A DNA stretch of 32,148 nucleotides from NCBI RefSeq assembly GCF_000204015.1, contig NZ_GL883077.1, positions 299,281 through 331,428 of the forward strand, written 5' to 3'. Under the pieces are notes generated by a model. It worked only from the letters and a program-made list of their open reading frames with translations. It searched no databases and was not told the origin of the DNA. This document shows, piece after piece, positions 7,923 through 15,969 of the stretch (its first letter is position 1; each line of letters begins with the position of its first letter). This stretch comes from Asticcacaulis biprosthecium C19. GTDB taxonomy: Bacteria; Pseudomonadota; Alphaproteobacteria; Caulobacterales; Caulobacteraceae. The position numbers and the translations under genes were made by a program.

Positions 7923-9185
7923 TCAGGATTTCCTTGCACCCAGGTACAGGTTGAACGCGAGCGTTCTCAGCGCCTCGGGCTGCCAAGGCTTGTCCAACGC
8001 CCTGACATCGCTCTGTGCCGCCACGATCAGGTCACGGCGCACGACAGCATCCATAGTCACGTCGCGCAAAGCTACCGCCGCGGCTGAAATATCCGGCTCA
8101 GCCCAGATCTGGTCCGGGCGACCGCTGACCTGGCAATAGGGACCGTCCGGGTCGTGCAACGCAATCATCCGTGCCGGGATCAAGCGCGAATTCCGATCGT
8201 TCATGAAATCGATATTGCCCGACCATCCCGTCGCGATCACCGCAACGCCCGACGCCATGGCCTCGGCCAGGGTCAGGCCAAACCCTTCCGACCGGTGCAG
8301 CGATATCAGGACATCGCTGGCCGCCAGCAGCGCGTCCATGTCGGCGTCAGACAGCCGTTCGGTCAGCACCCGTATGTCCGGCCGCATCGCGAGAGCCCGT
8401 GTCAGCCGGTGTTCGCTCTCGCGGTCGCCAGACATGTCACTGACCTTCAAAGTCAGGCGGGCATGGTCCGCCGGCTCCGGGAAGGCTTCGCGCCAGGCCT
8501 CCAGCACGCTCCATGGGTTTTTGCGCATGGCGCCGGACTTGGTGTCGAACAGGCACAGAACCTCGCACAGATCCGGATCGAGGCCGAACTTTTGCTGAGC
8601 ATCGGAATAGCGGATGGCGACCGACTGCGGCGCCGGGTGCGGCATAATGCGCAAACGCGGAACCAGGTCGTCACGGCCGCCCGCGATAAACGCCTTGACC
8701 ATCGCGTCATGGACGAAGCGCGACGGCACCCAGACCTCATGCAAATAATCGGCGATCCACACCCAGTCGGCTGGCGCCTTGGGCGTCTCCCAGGCCCAAT
8801 AGCCGATGCGGTAACGGTGGGTCCAGGTTTCCGGAGAATGGGCCATGAAGGCGACCAGACACTCCGGCGCATTGGCGTGGATCAGCCACACCCCGCCCTC
8901 ACCCGGCAGTTTCGCACCCTGGAACAGCAGATGTTTGAAGGCCGGCCGCAGGTCGTGCTCAACGACGGCAAAACCCGCCGTTTTCAAGGCCTGCGCCGTC
9001 ATTCGCCCGGCACGGCCGATGCCGAGGGTCTCGGTCAGAAAGCCGGAAACCACCAGGGGGCCCGGCTTCGGCGTCACGGCGCCGGCTTTTTTCCAGCGGT
9101 TGGAACGACTGTGGGCCAGCAGATTCAGCCCGCCGTGGATCAACGGCAGGCGATAACGCAGCGGCAGGTAGCGCAGTCCAGGCAT
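7923..9185 (-). CDS. Glycosyltransferase, GT-B fold, family 4-like
   Basis: The 420-residue protein shows the C-terminal half of a GT4-type enzyme: DVLISLHRSEGFGLTLAEAMASGVAVIATGWSGNIDFM (quoted in two parts: SLHRSEGFGLTLAEAMASG and VIATGWSGNIDF), with the E-x7-E sugar-nucleotide motif as EGFGLTLAE. The N-terminal half has a glycine-rich opening (SGFLTETLGIGRAGRM) and the segment YWAWETPKAPADW, often seen in large bacterial glycan transferases. It should move a sugar from a nucleotide donor to a glycan or lipid acceptor in the cytoplasm. No signal peptide or clear membrane helix is seen. No strong ribosome-binding site precedes the ATG. Acceptor and sugar cannot be told; it may serve surface polysaccharide together with the GT61 gene. 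Confidence 0.88.
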   Translation of the reverse strand: MPGLRYLPLRYRLPLIHGGLNLLAHSRSNRWKKAGAVTPKPGPLVVSGFLTETLGIGRAGRMTAQALKTAGFAVVEHDLRPAFKHLLFQGAKLPGEGGVWLIHANAPECLVAFMAHSPETWTHRYRIGYWAWETPKAPADWVWIADYLHEVWVPSRFVHDAMVKAFIAGGRDDLVPRLRIMPHPAPQSVAIRYSDAQQKFGLDPDLCEVLCLFDTKSGAMRKNPWSVLEAWREAFPEPADHARLTLKVSDMSGDRESEHRLTRALAMRPDIRVLTERLSDADMDALLAASDVLISLHRSEGFGLTLAEAMASGVAVIATGWSGNIDFMNDRNSRLIPARMIALHDPDGPYCQVSGRPDQIWAEPDISAAAVALRDVTMDAVVRRDLIVAAQSDVRALDKPWQPEALRTLAFNLYLGARKS

Positions 9186-9229
9186 GAATTTATCAGAGGT
9201 GGCCAGAATCAGCCGTCAACTTAGCTTAC

Positions 9230-9272
9230 TACCAACCTGCACAGATACTGACACTTAAGGTGCAGGTTGGTA
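9230..9272. repeat. Perfect 13-bp inverted repeat upstream of the GT4 gene
   Basis: TACCAACCTGCAC (9230-9242) and GTGCAGGTTGGTA (9260-9272) are exact reverse complements around a 17-nt spacer. It lies 45 bp upstream of the glycosyltransferase start, where an operator could sit. A T-run follows on the plus strand (9279-9284), but no plus-strand gene precedes it, so a terminator role is doubtful. Confidence 0.5.
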
Positions 9273-9304
9273 TTCGCATTTTTTAGCTCAAACGCCGCAT
9301 GGCT

Positions 9305-9384
9305 CGCCGCATAAGCGGCGGCGGGCAAGAACCGTTCTCTGGCGCCCTTGCCAAGCGCGATGAGTCAAGGTCATCGCGGCTTGG
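9305..9384 (-). terminator. Hairpins downstream of the 75-aa gene
   Basis: Just after the stop of the small gene (minus strand) lies a hairpin of CCAAGC-CGCGATGA paired with TCATCGCG-CTTGG (9351-9384, one bulge). It is followed further on by CGCCGC-ATAA-GCGGCG (9305-9320). Neither has a good T tract directly behind it, so termination is plausible but not certain. Confidence 0.35.
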
Positions 9385-9391
9385 TATAAGG

Positions 9392-9619
9392 TCACAGTCC
9401 CAGCCAGCGGCGGCGTTGCGTCCAGTAGGTCTTGAACTGATCGGCCTGCATTTCGTCTTCGAAGGTCACCACCTTGGTCAGGTGTTCGCCTGTGGGATCG
9501 GAACGCACGGAGATTGCATCGGTGTCCGCAATGGAGGCGGCTTCGACGAACTTGAAAAAGGCACCGAAAAACGCGTCGCTTTCCGATTCCGTATTCAGAT
9601 CGAACTCAAGACTGACCAC
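9392..9619 (-). CDS. Small conserved-looking protein of unknown function (75 aa)
   Basis: I do not recognise this gene. It starts with GTG at 9619, preceded by GAGGTGAGGGC, a good ribosome-binding site, which is the main reason to believe it. The 75 residues are acidic at the start (LEFDLNTESESDAFFGAFF) and basic-aromatic at the end (TYWTQRRRWLGL). The alternation of strands and helices, with KVVTFEDEMQADQF in the middle, is compatible with a small ferredoxin-like alpha/beta fold such as antibiotic-monooxygenase-like proteins, but this is a guess. It has no signal peptide or membrane helix. It stands alone between the aminotransferase and the glycosyltransferase, with hairpins on its downstream side. 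Confidence 0.65.
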   Translation of the reverse strand: MVSLEFDLNTESESDAFFGAFFKFVEAASIADTDAISVRSDPTGEHLTKVVTFEDEMQADQFKTYWTQRRRWLGL

Positions 9620-9787
9620 GCCCTCACCTCATAAATCGACGCAAGCTATGTAAAGCCCGGAACCGCACGGCCAGTCGATGCAGTTACCTTCCCGAAAATG
9701 TCAGAAATCTGCAAAAACTGTGCACTGCACAATGAAAAACATCAAAACCCAAATCGTGGGAAGAGTCAAAAAGAATAAATGAAGATT

Positions 9788-9852
9788 TAATGACAGGCGC
9801 GACGAAGTGTGATCGCAAAGCCGCGCCCAATCACGATGACAAGGCTGTCATT
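9788..9852 (-). terminator. Nested inverted repeat downstream of the aminotransferase
   Basis: TAATGACAG (9788-9796) pairs with CTGTCATTA (9844-9852), and inside it GTGAT at about 9809 can pair with ATCAC. It begins ten bases after the aminotransferase stop codon, and on the minus strand the structure is followed by an A/T-rich stretch (TCTTCATTTATTCTTTTT). Probably a terminator, though its 47-nt interior is unusually long. Confidence 0.4.
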
Positions 9853-9862
9853 ACAATTTTCG

Positions 9863-11080
9863 TCAGGCGGCGTCGAGCGGCAGATCGTCGTCCGCGCTGT
9901 TGCGCCCCGCCGGCTGCAGCAGTTTCTTGATGTTGCGCGCCGCTTGGCGAATTCGGTGCTCGTTCTCGACAAGGCCGATACGGACATAGCCTTCGCCGTA
10001 TTCGCCGAAGCCCAGGCCCGGCGCCACGGCAACATGGGCTTCTTCGATCAGCAGCTTGGCGAATTCGATCGAGCCCAGGTGTTCGAATTTCGGCGGGATC
10101 TTGGCCCAGGCAAACATCGACGCGGGCGGGGCGGGCACGTCCCATCCGGCGCGCTTCATGGATTCGACCAGAACGTCGCGGCGCGACTTGTAGGTGGCGC
10201 GGATCTCGGCGACGTTTTCCTGGGGGCCATTAAGGGCGGCGGCAGCAGCCACCTGGATAGGCGCGAAACCACCATAGTCGAGATAGGATTTTACCCGCGA
10301 CAGGGCGGCGCAGATCTCCGAATTGCCGACCACCATGCCGATGCGCCAGCCGGCCATCGCATAGGTCTTCGACAGCGAATTGATTTCGACCGAACGCTCC
10401 TTGGCACCGTTGACCTGAAGGATGGAGGGCGGCGGGTTGTCGTCGAAATAGATTTCCGAATAGGCGATGTCACTCAGCACGATCAGGTCGTGCTTCTGGG
10501 CGATCTTGATGACCTCCTTGTAGAAGTCGAGATCGACCCATTGCGCTGTCGGGTTGGACGGATAGGAGACGATCATCACCGACGGCGTTGGCACGGAATG
10601 CTTCACGGCCTTGTCGATGCCGGACAGGTATTGCTCCGGCGACAGGGCCGGGACATGGCGGATGACCCCGCCGGCCATCAGGAATCCGAAGGCGTGGATG
10701 GGATAGGCCGGGTTCGGACAAATGACGGTATCGCCGGGCGCCGTGATGGCCATGGCCAGGTTGGCAAAGCCTTCTTTCGACCCCAGGGTGGCGACGACTT
10801 CATTGTCGGGGTTCAGTTTGACGCCATAGCGGCGGTCGTAATAGCCGGCCATGGCCTTGCGCAGGCCGTGGACGCCCTTGGAGACGGAATAGCCGTGGGT
10901 CTTGGGCTTTTTCACCGTTTCAATCAGCTTGTCGACGATGTGCGGGGCGGTCGGCATGTCGGGATTGCCCATGCCGAAGTCGATGACGTCGACGCCTTCT
11001 GCGCGCAGCCGTGCCTTCACCTTGTTGACTTCTTCGAAGACATAGGGGGGCAGACGGCGGATACGGTAGAAATCGCGCAT
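9863..11080 (-). CDS. alaC: Class I/II aminotransferase, AlaC-like
   Basis: The 405-residue fold-type I PLP enzyme begins FYRIRRLPPYVFEEV and has DFGMGNPDMPTAPHIV, closely recalling E. coli AlaC, which makes alanine from pyruvate and glutamate. Visible PLP residues are N177 (SNPT), D204 and Y207 (LSDIAYSEI), the Schiff-base lysine K238 in SLSKTYAMAGWR, and R246. Related enzymes have been labelled LL-diaminopimelate or aspartate aminotransferases, so the substrate is moderately sure only. In other alphaproteobacteria such a gene often sits before a homoserine dehydrogenase gene; none follows here. A 214-bp space separates it from the ArsR gene. Confidence 0.9.
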   Translation of the reverse strand: MRDFYRIRRLPPYVFEEVNKVKARLRAEGVDVIDFGMGNPDMPTAPHIVDKLIETVKKPKTHGYSVSKGVHGLRKAMAGYYDRRYGVKLNPDNEVVATLGSKEGFANLAMAITAPGDTVICPNPAYPIHAFGFLMAGGVIRHVPALSPEQYLSGIDKAVKHSVPTPSVMIVSYPSNPTAQWVDLDFYKEVIKIAQKHDLIVLSDIAYSEIYFDDNPPPSILQVNGAKERSVEINSLSKTYAMAGWRIGMVVGNSEICAALSRVKSYLDYGGFAPIQVAAAAALNGPQENVAEIRATYKSRRDVLVESMKRAGWDVPAPPASMFAWAKIPPKFEHLGSIEFAKLLIEEAHVAVAPGLGFGEYGEGYVRIGLVENEHRIRQAARNIKKLLQPAGRNSADDDLPLDAA

Positions 11081-11252
11081 GACGGGTTGAAGCCTGAGAA
11101 AACGGATGGATGCTGATTTTCCGTATGGCGTATCCGGGTGGGTTTGTCACGCCATGAAGTGCGAAATTTTAGCGGCGAGACGGAGATATTTCGGAAATTC
11201 TTGCGTCACGTGAAAAATATGTGCGCCTATGGTTATGAAGGGCGCTGTCCGC

Positions 11253-11282
11253 CTCCCTCTCCCCTCAAGTGGGGCGAGGGAG
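11253..11282. terminator. GC-rich hairpin downstream of the ArsR gene
   Basis: CTCCCTCTCCCC (11253-11264) pairs with GGGGCGAGGGAG (11271-11282) around TCAAGT, with one mismatch. It lies 12 bp past the ArsR stop codon on the minus strand and is a shorter relative of the CCTCTCCCC palindrome at 7773-7917. It likely ends the AHSA1-ArsR transcript. Confidence 0.55.
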
Positions 11283-11294
11283 TCCAAAGCGAAC

Positions 11295-11612
11295 TTAGGG
11301 TTTGTGGTCTTCCACATACACCCTCAATCGCTCGAGCCTGTCGTCCCAGCGTTGCGACATTACATCCAGGAAGGCCCGCGCCTCTTCCAACCTCTGGCGG
11401 CGAAGTTCCCACAGGCTCTCGCGGCCTAGGCGGGCGCAGCTCACAAGCCCGGCCCTTTCCAGCACATAGAGATGCTTGGTCACCGCCTGACGGGTCAGGT
11501 CGCCGCCGCGGGTTAGGCCGGCGATCGACGACGGCCCCTCACCCAATCGCGCCACCAGACCCAGCCGGGTATCGTCGCCCAGGGCGGCGAACAGCGCGGC
11601 TTCATCGCGCAA
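11295..11612 (-). CDS. ArsR-family winged-helix regulator
   Basis: The 105-residue protein has the compact ArsR fold: ALFAALGDDTRLGLVARLGEG, then the recognition helix region LTRQAVTKHLYVLERAGLVSC and the wing RLGRESLWELR. It lacks the ELCVCDL metal-binding helix of ArsR/SmtB metal sensors, so it is of the non-metal subgroup usually paired with AHSA1-domain proteins. It starts with TTG at 11612 and overlaps the end of the AHSA1 gene by 11 nt, so its translation is probably coupled and weak. The common order is regulator first; here it comes second. Confidence 0.88.
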   Translation of the reverse strand: MRDEAALFAALGDDTRLGLVARLGEGPSSIAGLTRGGDLTRQAVTKHLYVLERAGLVSCARLGRESLWELRRQRLEEARAFLDVMSQRWDDRLERLRVYVEDHKP

Positions 11613-12090
11613 GATAGGCCTCGATCAGACCGGCCTGAGCCGTCCAGCCGCCTTCGTTCATGGTGAAGGCCTCGCCGCGGCGATGTTGCGGCAACTGACG
11701 GAAACCGGACTCGGTGATGGTCAGGTGCACGCCGCCTTCGACTTCTATCAGGTCAAATGTCACTAGGGTCATGGGGTCGCGGCTGTAGTCGTAGTCCTTG
11801 TCGGCCGCGTAAGGGTGCCAGCGGAAAGCGAACCGCGTCCTCGGCTCTATGGTCTCGACCACAATCTCGAACGGTGTGCCTTCCCACGGTTTCTGGGCGG
11901 CGGCGATCTCGTCATTAACCTGGGTCGCGGCGATGACGCCCTTCAGCTTTTCGCCCAAGACTAACGGGCCTTCGAAGCGGACTCCGAACCAGACACCAAA
12001 TTCGTCGGCATTGGCGATGGCGTTCCAGACCCTGTCCAGCGAGGCTTTCAGGGTGGTGGTTTTGATGATGGCGTCAGGTGTTTCGGTCAT
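11602..12090 (-). CDS. SRPBCC / AHSA1-domain protein
   Basis: This 162-residue protein has the Activator-of-Hsp90-like (AHSA1) START-type fold. The signatures are the N-terminal LKASLDRVWNAIANADEFGVWFG, EPRTRFAFRWHPYA in the middle, and the C-terminal helix with EAFTMNEGGWTAQAGLIEAYL. Such proteins bind a hydrophobic ligand in a cavity; their role in bacteria is mostly unknown, and they are commonly encoded with an ArsR regulator, as here. ATG 12090 is preferred; a TTG at 12108 would add six residues. It diverges from the metallophosphoesterase gene. Confidence 0.88.
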   Translation of the reverse strand: MTETPDAIIKTTTLKASLDRVWNAIANADEFGVWFGVRFEGPLVLGEKLKGVIAATQVNDEIAAAQKPWEGTPFEIVVETIEPRTRFAFRWHPYAADKDYDYSRDPMTLVTFDLIEVEGGVHLTITESGFRQLPQHRRGEAFTMNEGGWTAQAGLIEAYLAR

Positions 12091-12173
12091 GGACGCATCT
12101 GGACGCAAGGCGGGTAAATACGCAACTCTTTGGTTGCCTTTTCGCGGATTTGTGAACGTGCTAAGGACGGATC

Positions 12174-13082
12174 ATGCGCAAATGGGGGCGGATTATCTGG
12201 GGGGTTATTGGGCTGGGCGTCATCGCCATGGCTGCCGACGCCTTCTGGTTCGAACCGCGCAGCACGGTTGTGTCCGAATTCGATGTCGAGGTCCCGGCCT
12301 GGCCGAAGGATACCGCACCGTTGCGGGTCGTTCTGCTATCCGATATCCATGTCGATGACGTCCACATGCCGCCCGAGCGCGTTCGAAAGATCGCCGAACA
12401 GGTCGCAGGCTTGAAACCTGACGTCATCCTGCTGGCCGGCGACTATATCGGTGGCGACGTCTTCAAGGGCCGCAAGGAGTTCGGCGCCCGCCCGATGCGA
12501 TCACCAGAGATGATTGCCTTGGATGAAGAGGGGTTGCGGGCGCTTGATAGTTTCAAGGCGCCGCTCGGCACCTACGCGGTGATGGGTAATCACGACTGCT
12601 GGTGGGATTGCGACCGGGTGCGCGAAATTTTCGCCGAGACACAGGTGACGTTCCTCGAGAACCGGGCCTTCCGGATTGAGCGGCCCAGCGGCGATGTCTG
12701 GATTCTGGGGGTCGAGGACGGCCAGACCCAAAACCCGGACTTTCCGGCCACGGCGGCCCAGGCGCCGGCGGGTGCCGCCACCCTGACATTGACGCACAAT
12801 CCCGGCCTGTTCGATTGGGAGTCCAACCACGCCCCGATCCAGTTGTCAGGGCACAGCCACGCCGGCCAGGTGCGGCTGCCGCTCATCGGCGCCCCCGTGC
12901 GTGTGGTGCGCCATACCGAGGATACCGCCGACGGCTATGAAGTCATCAACGGCCGCATACTGATAGTGACGCGCGGACTGGGGTCAAGCGGCATCCCTGT
13001 GAGGTTCGGTGCGCCACCGCAGATCATGTTGCTGAATATTCGTCCAGGTACGGAAGCCCACGTAAGGCCTCACCAACCTTAG
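12174..13082 (+). CDS. Membrane-anchored metallophosphoesterase (YaeI-like)
   Basis: The 302-residue calcineurin-like phosphoesterase has all metal-binding blocks: D57 and H59 in SDIHVDD, D90 in LLAGDY, N139-H140-D141 in GNHD, H208 in THNP, and H227/H229 in SGHSHAGQ. Residues 6-24 form one hydrophobic helix without a clear cleavage site, so the catalytic domain is probably anchored facing the periplasm. The family includes E. coli YaeI and enzymes acting on UDP-diacylglucosamine-like or phosphodiester substrates; the substrate here is unknown. AAGGACGG precedes the ATG. Its TAG stop overlaps the convergent GT61 stop codon by four bases. Confidence 0.93.
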   Translation: MRKWGRIIWGVIGLGVIAMAADAFWFEPRSTVVSEFDVEVPAWPKDTAPLRVVLLSDIHVDDVHMPPERVRKIAEQVAGLKPDVILLAGDYIGGDVFKGRKEFGARPMRSPEMIALDEEGLRALDSFKAPLGTYAVMGNHDCWWDCDRVREIFAETQVTFLENRAFRIERPSGDVWILGVEDGQTQNPDFPATAAQAPAGAATLTLTHNPGLFDWESNHAPIQLSGHSHAGQVRLPLIGAPVRVVRHTEDTADGYEVINGRILIVTRGLGSSGIPVRFGAPPQIMLLNIRPGTEAHVRPHQP

Positions 13083-14122
13083 AGCTCCCGGATCAGGGCG
13101 AGCAGGTCGTGTGCCGTCGCCTCGGGATCTTCGAGATAATCCGAGGTCAGAAACTTATCCTGATTTTGCATCTCACGATAGCCGCGGTCGTCATAAACAT
13201 AGCCGGCCGTCCGGTCGTTGAGACGGTCAAACAGGAGCAGATTGGAATTGACCGAATGGCTGGCCGACAGGGCGACGACCCTAGCTACCGGCGGGGCCAG
13301 GATTCCGGTATGGAGCTGCGTACCGCCCGTGCCGGCGATGACCCGGTTCTCGGCAAACAGGCGGACCTGCTCGCGAAGGCTCAACTGCTCGGGATAGACT
13401 ATGCCGATGCCATTACTGGCCAGAACGTTTTCGATCACCGATTCATTGCCAATACGGCCGACTCCGCCCAGCAATTTCGTCTTGCTGAAATAGACCGGTG
13501 GCAGCGCTGTGGTCATGTCGAGGCCGTCGAGAAACTGTTCGCCGATGCGGTGGCACAGGTCGCGGTGGGCATGGTGACCAAGCAACTGCTCAACGAAACT
13601 GGGTCGCGGGATGATCAGCCTGCGGATGCGGCGCGGTTCCTGGAAGACGACAATATCGTCCGGCTTAAGGCCCAGGCCTTCCAGTGTCATGGCAGCGTAG
13701 GGGATTCGGAACTCGTGGTCAGGCCCGTTGGGGGCGTGAAGCAGGAGCTTGCGCCCGTTCAGTCCTTCGCGCAACAGCGGCCACAGCCGAACCAAGGTCG
13801 AGCACAGATAGTGGCCGTAATGGGATATGAAACAACCCATATAGATGTATTCGATATCCTCGGCCCAGTCGAACTCGGTCGGGAAGGGATGCGCGTGGAC
13901 CCGGCTCTGGCCGCACAGGCGTGGCGGTGTACTGTTCCCCCGCCGTAAGGCGGCGGCATCGATCAGGTGACCATCCGCGCCGTAGACCCCCCAGTTCGGG
14001 TCTTTGTCATACCAAACTTGCCGCGACAGCGGAAAATAGGTGACATCATAGTGCTTCTCGATCGCCGGCGGTTCCTGCACAATAGCTGTGCCGCCCCAGA
14101 AGTTGGTGCATTCCCGTAGCAT
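13079..14122 (-). CDS. Glycosyltransferase family 61 (DUF563-like) protein
   Basis: The 347-residue protein resembles GT61 capsular/O-glycan transferases. The diagnostic part is the C-terminal half: VYFSKTKLLGGVGRIGNE, VYPEQLSLREQVRLFAENRV, then the strongly conserved IAGTGGTQLHTGILAP (the family usually shows G-x-x-G-x-x-L/H-x-N here). The middle has the GCFISHYGHYLCSTLVRLWPLL stretch (FISHYGHYL), also typical. GGGAGG stands before the ATG. It lies 56 bp downstream of the chemoreceptor on the same strand and could be part of that transcript, although function does not link them clearly. It has no signal peptide. The sugar and acceptor are unknown. Confidence 0.85.
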   Translation of the reverse strand: MLRECTNFWGGTAIVQEPPAIEKHYDVTYFPLSRQVWYDKDPNWGVYGADGHLIDAAALRRGNSTPPRLCGQSRVHAHPFPTEFDWAEDIEYIYMGCFISHYGHYLCSTLVRLWPLLREGLNGRKLLLHAPNGPDHEFRIPYAAMTLEGLGLKPDDIVVFQEPRRIRRLIIPRPSFVEQLLGHHAHRDLCHRIGEQFLDGLDMTTALPPVYFSKTKLLGGVGRIGNESVIENVLASNGIGIVYPEQLSLREQVRLFAENRVIAGTGGTQLHTGILAPPVARVVALSASHSVNSNLLLFDRLNDRTAGYVYDDRGYREMQNQDKFLTSDYLEDPEATAHDLLALIREL

Positions 14123-14178
14123 TCAGCCTCCCATCGAGCGCGCCAATCTACATAGGCGCAAGCCAAAGGCAAGGGGAA

Positions 14179-15903
14179 CTACAGGGTTGCGGCCCGTTTC
14201 AGGAAGGTTTCCACCACCGTCTTCATCTGATCGGCCTGCTGCGACAGGCTGAGCGACGCTTCCGTCACCGCGCCCGACACCGTGCCGGCCTCTTCGGCAG
14301 CGTGGTTCAGCTGCTCGATCGTCGCCGAGGCCTCGCCAGCCCCTTGCAGGGCCGTCGAGAGGCTCATCGTGATTTCGTGGGTCGCCTGGACCTGTTGACG
14401 CACGGATTCGGAGGTATTTTCCGAAATTCCCTGCATCTGGACGATAACCCCGGCAATGTTGCCGATCTCAGATGTCGTGCGGTCAGCCGCGCGGCGAACA
14501 TCGCCGATACGGCCGCGAATCTCTTCCGTGGCTTTCGAGGTCTGCTCGGCCAGGCTCTTGACCTCGTGCGCAACGACGGCGAAACCCCTGCCGGCATCCC
14601 CTGCGCGGGCGGCTTCGATGGTGGCGTTCAGCGCCAGCAGGTTGGTCTGTTTGGCGACGGACGAGATCAGGTCAACAATCTCATTGATCCGGGCAACCGC
14701 CTGGGTGAGTTCCGCTACGGCCGTCTGGGTATGCTCGGCACGGTCTGTGGCGTCGCGGGCGACTCCGGCGGACGCCGTCGCCTGGCGGTCGACTTCTGAA
14801 ATGGTCGCGCCGAGCTCTTCGGAGGCGGCGGCCACCGCACTCATAGAATCACGCACGGCGAAGATCGAATTAACCGCTGAATGGGCCCGGTTGGCATTTT
14901 CGGACGAAGTCGAGGTGAGGATCGACGCCGACTGCTCCAGGTGGCTGGAGGCTTTTTCGACGCCCCGAATCAGACCGCTGAAGTCGCGGTTGAAGCCGGC
15001 GATGAGTTGTTCCATTTCCGAAGCGCGGGCCAGACGGGCGCGTGACGCCTCTTCCTGGTCGGCGGCCATGGCGCGGCTTTGTTGGGTGACGTCCTTGAAC
15101 ACCTGCAACGCCTGGACGACCTGGCCCAGCTCGTCGCCACGCTGCAGCTTCGAGGGCTCGACCGTCATATCGGCATCAGCCAGTCGGTGTGTGGCGTCGG
15201 CAATCGCCTTGATCGAAGTCGAGGTGCTGCGGCCGATGATGACACCGAGCCCGCCGGCACCCAGGGCCGCGACGGCAGCAATAATGGCGATAACCAACAC
15301 GTCCTGCTGCGCCGACTTGACGCTTTCGGCGGCCTCCGCCTTTGCGCGGGCTTCGGTGCGCTTGAGGACCTTCTGCACGATAGCGTCGGTGTTCTGCTCG
15401 GAGGCAGCATACGGCGGCAGGAAGGAGATGGCCGCGTTCAGGTCGATCTCGAGCATGGACGATACGAACTCGATCGCCCCCTTCTGGGTTTCGATCTCGG
15501 TGATCAGCTCTTCGAAGGCCTTCTTGTCCTCGGGGTCAGTCACCTTGGCAGCGCGCGCCTTGACCTTGTCCTGCAACCCCTTGAGGCTTTCGGCGATCTT
15601 GGCGGTATTGGCCGCCGAGCCGATGACGGTGTCGCCGCCGGCCCGTGCCGCCAAGGCGTTGTACAGATCACGGGCATCGCCGCGCAGTTCGGCGCGGACC
15701 TCACCCAGGAACAGGGCATTGTCCATCACCCCGTTGACCACCGTGTCCATGCGTCGGGTCTGGTTCTGCAGCGCCAGGGTGGCGCTGGCCGCCAGGACGA
15801 TGATCAGCGCCACCGCCATAAGCGAAGGCACCAGGAATTTCCAGATAAACGGCCAGTCGGACGGACGGGCCCATCCAGGTTTCTTTGCAGATGAAGAGGT
15901 CAT
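14179..15903 (-). CDS. Methyl-accepting chemotaxis protein linked to a TonB receptor
   Basis: The 574-residue chemoreceptor has an N-terminal membrane helix (about 22-45), a periplasmic helical domain of about 155 residues (four-helix-bundle type by length and pattern), a second membrane helix (about 203-225, [19 protein letters not shown]), a HAMP domain, and a cytoplasmic coiled coil with tip [20 protein letters not shown] then [16 protein letters not shown]. It is the third gene after a YfiR-like periplasmic protein and a TonB-dependent receptor on the same strand, 66 bp behind the latter. This suggests it reads the state of that pair in the periplasm. No CheR-docking tail and no che genes nearby. 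Confidence 0.94.
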   Translation of the reverse strand: MTSSSAKKPGWARPSDWPFIWKFLVPSLMAVALIIVLAASATLALQNQTRRMDTVVNGVMDNALFLGEVRAELRGDARDLYNALAARAGGDTVIGSAANTAKIAESLKGLQDKVKARAAKVTDPEDKKAFEELITEIETQKGAIEFVSSMLEIDLNAAISFLPPYAASEQNTDAIVQKVLKRTEARAKAEAAESVKSAQQDVLVIAIIAAVAALGAGGLGVIIGRSTSTSIKAIADATHRLADADMTVEPSKLQRGDELGQVVQALQVFKDVTQQSRAMAADQEEASRARLARASEMEQLIAGFNRDFSGLIRGVEKASSHLEQSASILTSTSSENANRAHSAVNSIFAVRDSMSAVAAASEELGATISEVDRQATASAGVARDATDRAEHTQTAVAELTQAVARINEIVDLISSVAKQTNLLALNATIEAARAGDAGRGFAVVAHEVKSLAEQTSKATEEIRGRIGDVRRAADRTTSEIGNIAGVIVQMQGISENTSESVRQQVQATHEITMSLSTALQGAGEASATIEQLNHAAEEAGTVSGAVTEASLSLSQQADQMKTVVETFLKRAATL

Positions 15904-15936
15904 GGTGACGAGGACCTTATTAAACGTAAATAATGA

Positions 15937-15960
15937 CCGCCGGGACGCCTATCCCGGCGG
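15937..15960 (-). terminator. Hairpin between TonB receptor and chemoreceptor genes
   Basis: CCGCCGGGA (15937-15945) pairs exactly with TCCCGGCGG (15952-15960) around a six-base loop. On the minus strand it is followed by CATTATTTACGTTTAATAA, a moderately T-rich tail. It would act as a partial terminator, lowering chemoreceptor expression relative to the receptor, or as an mRNA stabiliser. Confidence 0.6.
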
Positions 15961-15969
15961 CCAGTGGCC

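Noticed and set aside
9278-9286. T-run after the 13-bp inverted repeat as a plus-strand terminator
   Set aside because: No plus-strand gene lies upstream that would need it; both neighbours are on the minus strand.
9809-11116. A 435-codon open frame antisense to the aminotransferase
   Set aside because: The opposite strand encodes an unmistakable aminotransferase with all catalytic residues; this frame is a composition shadow.
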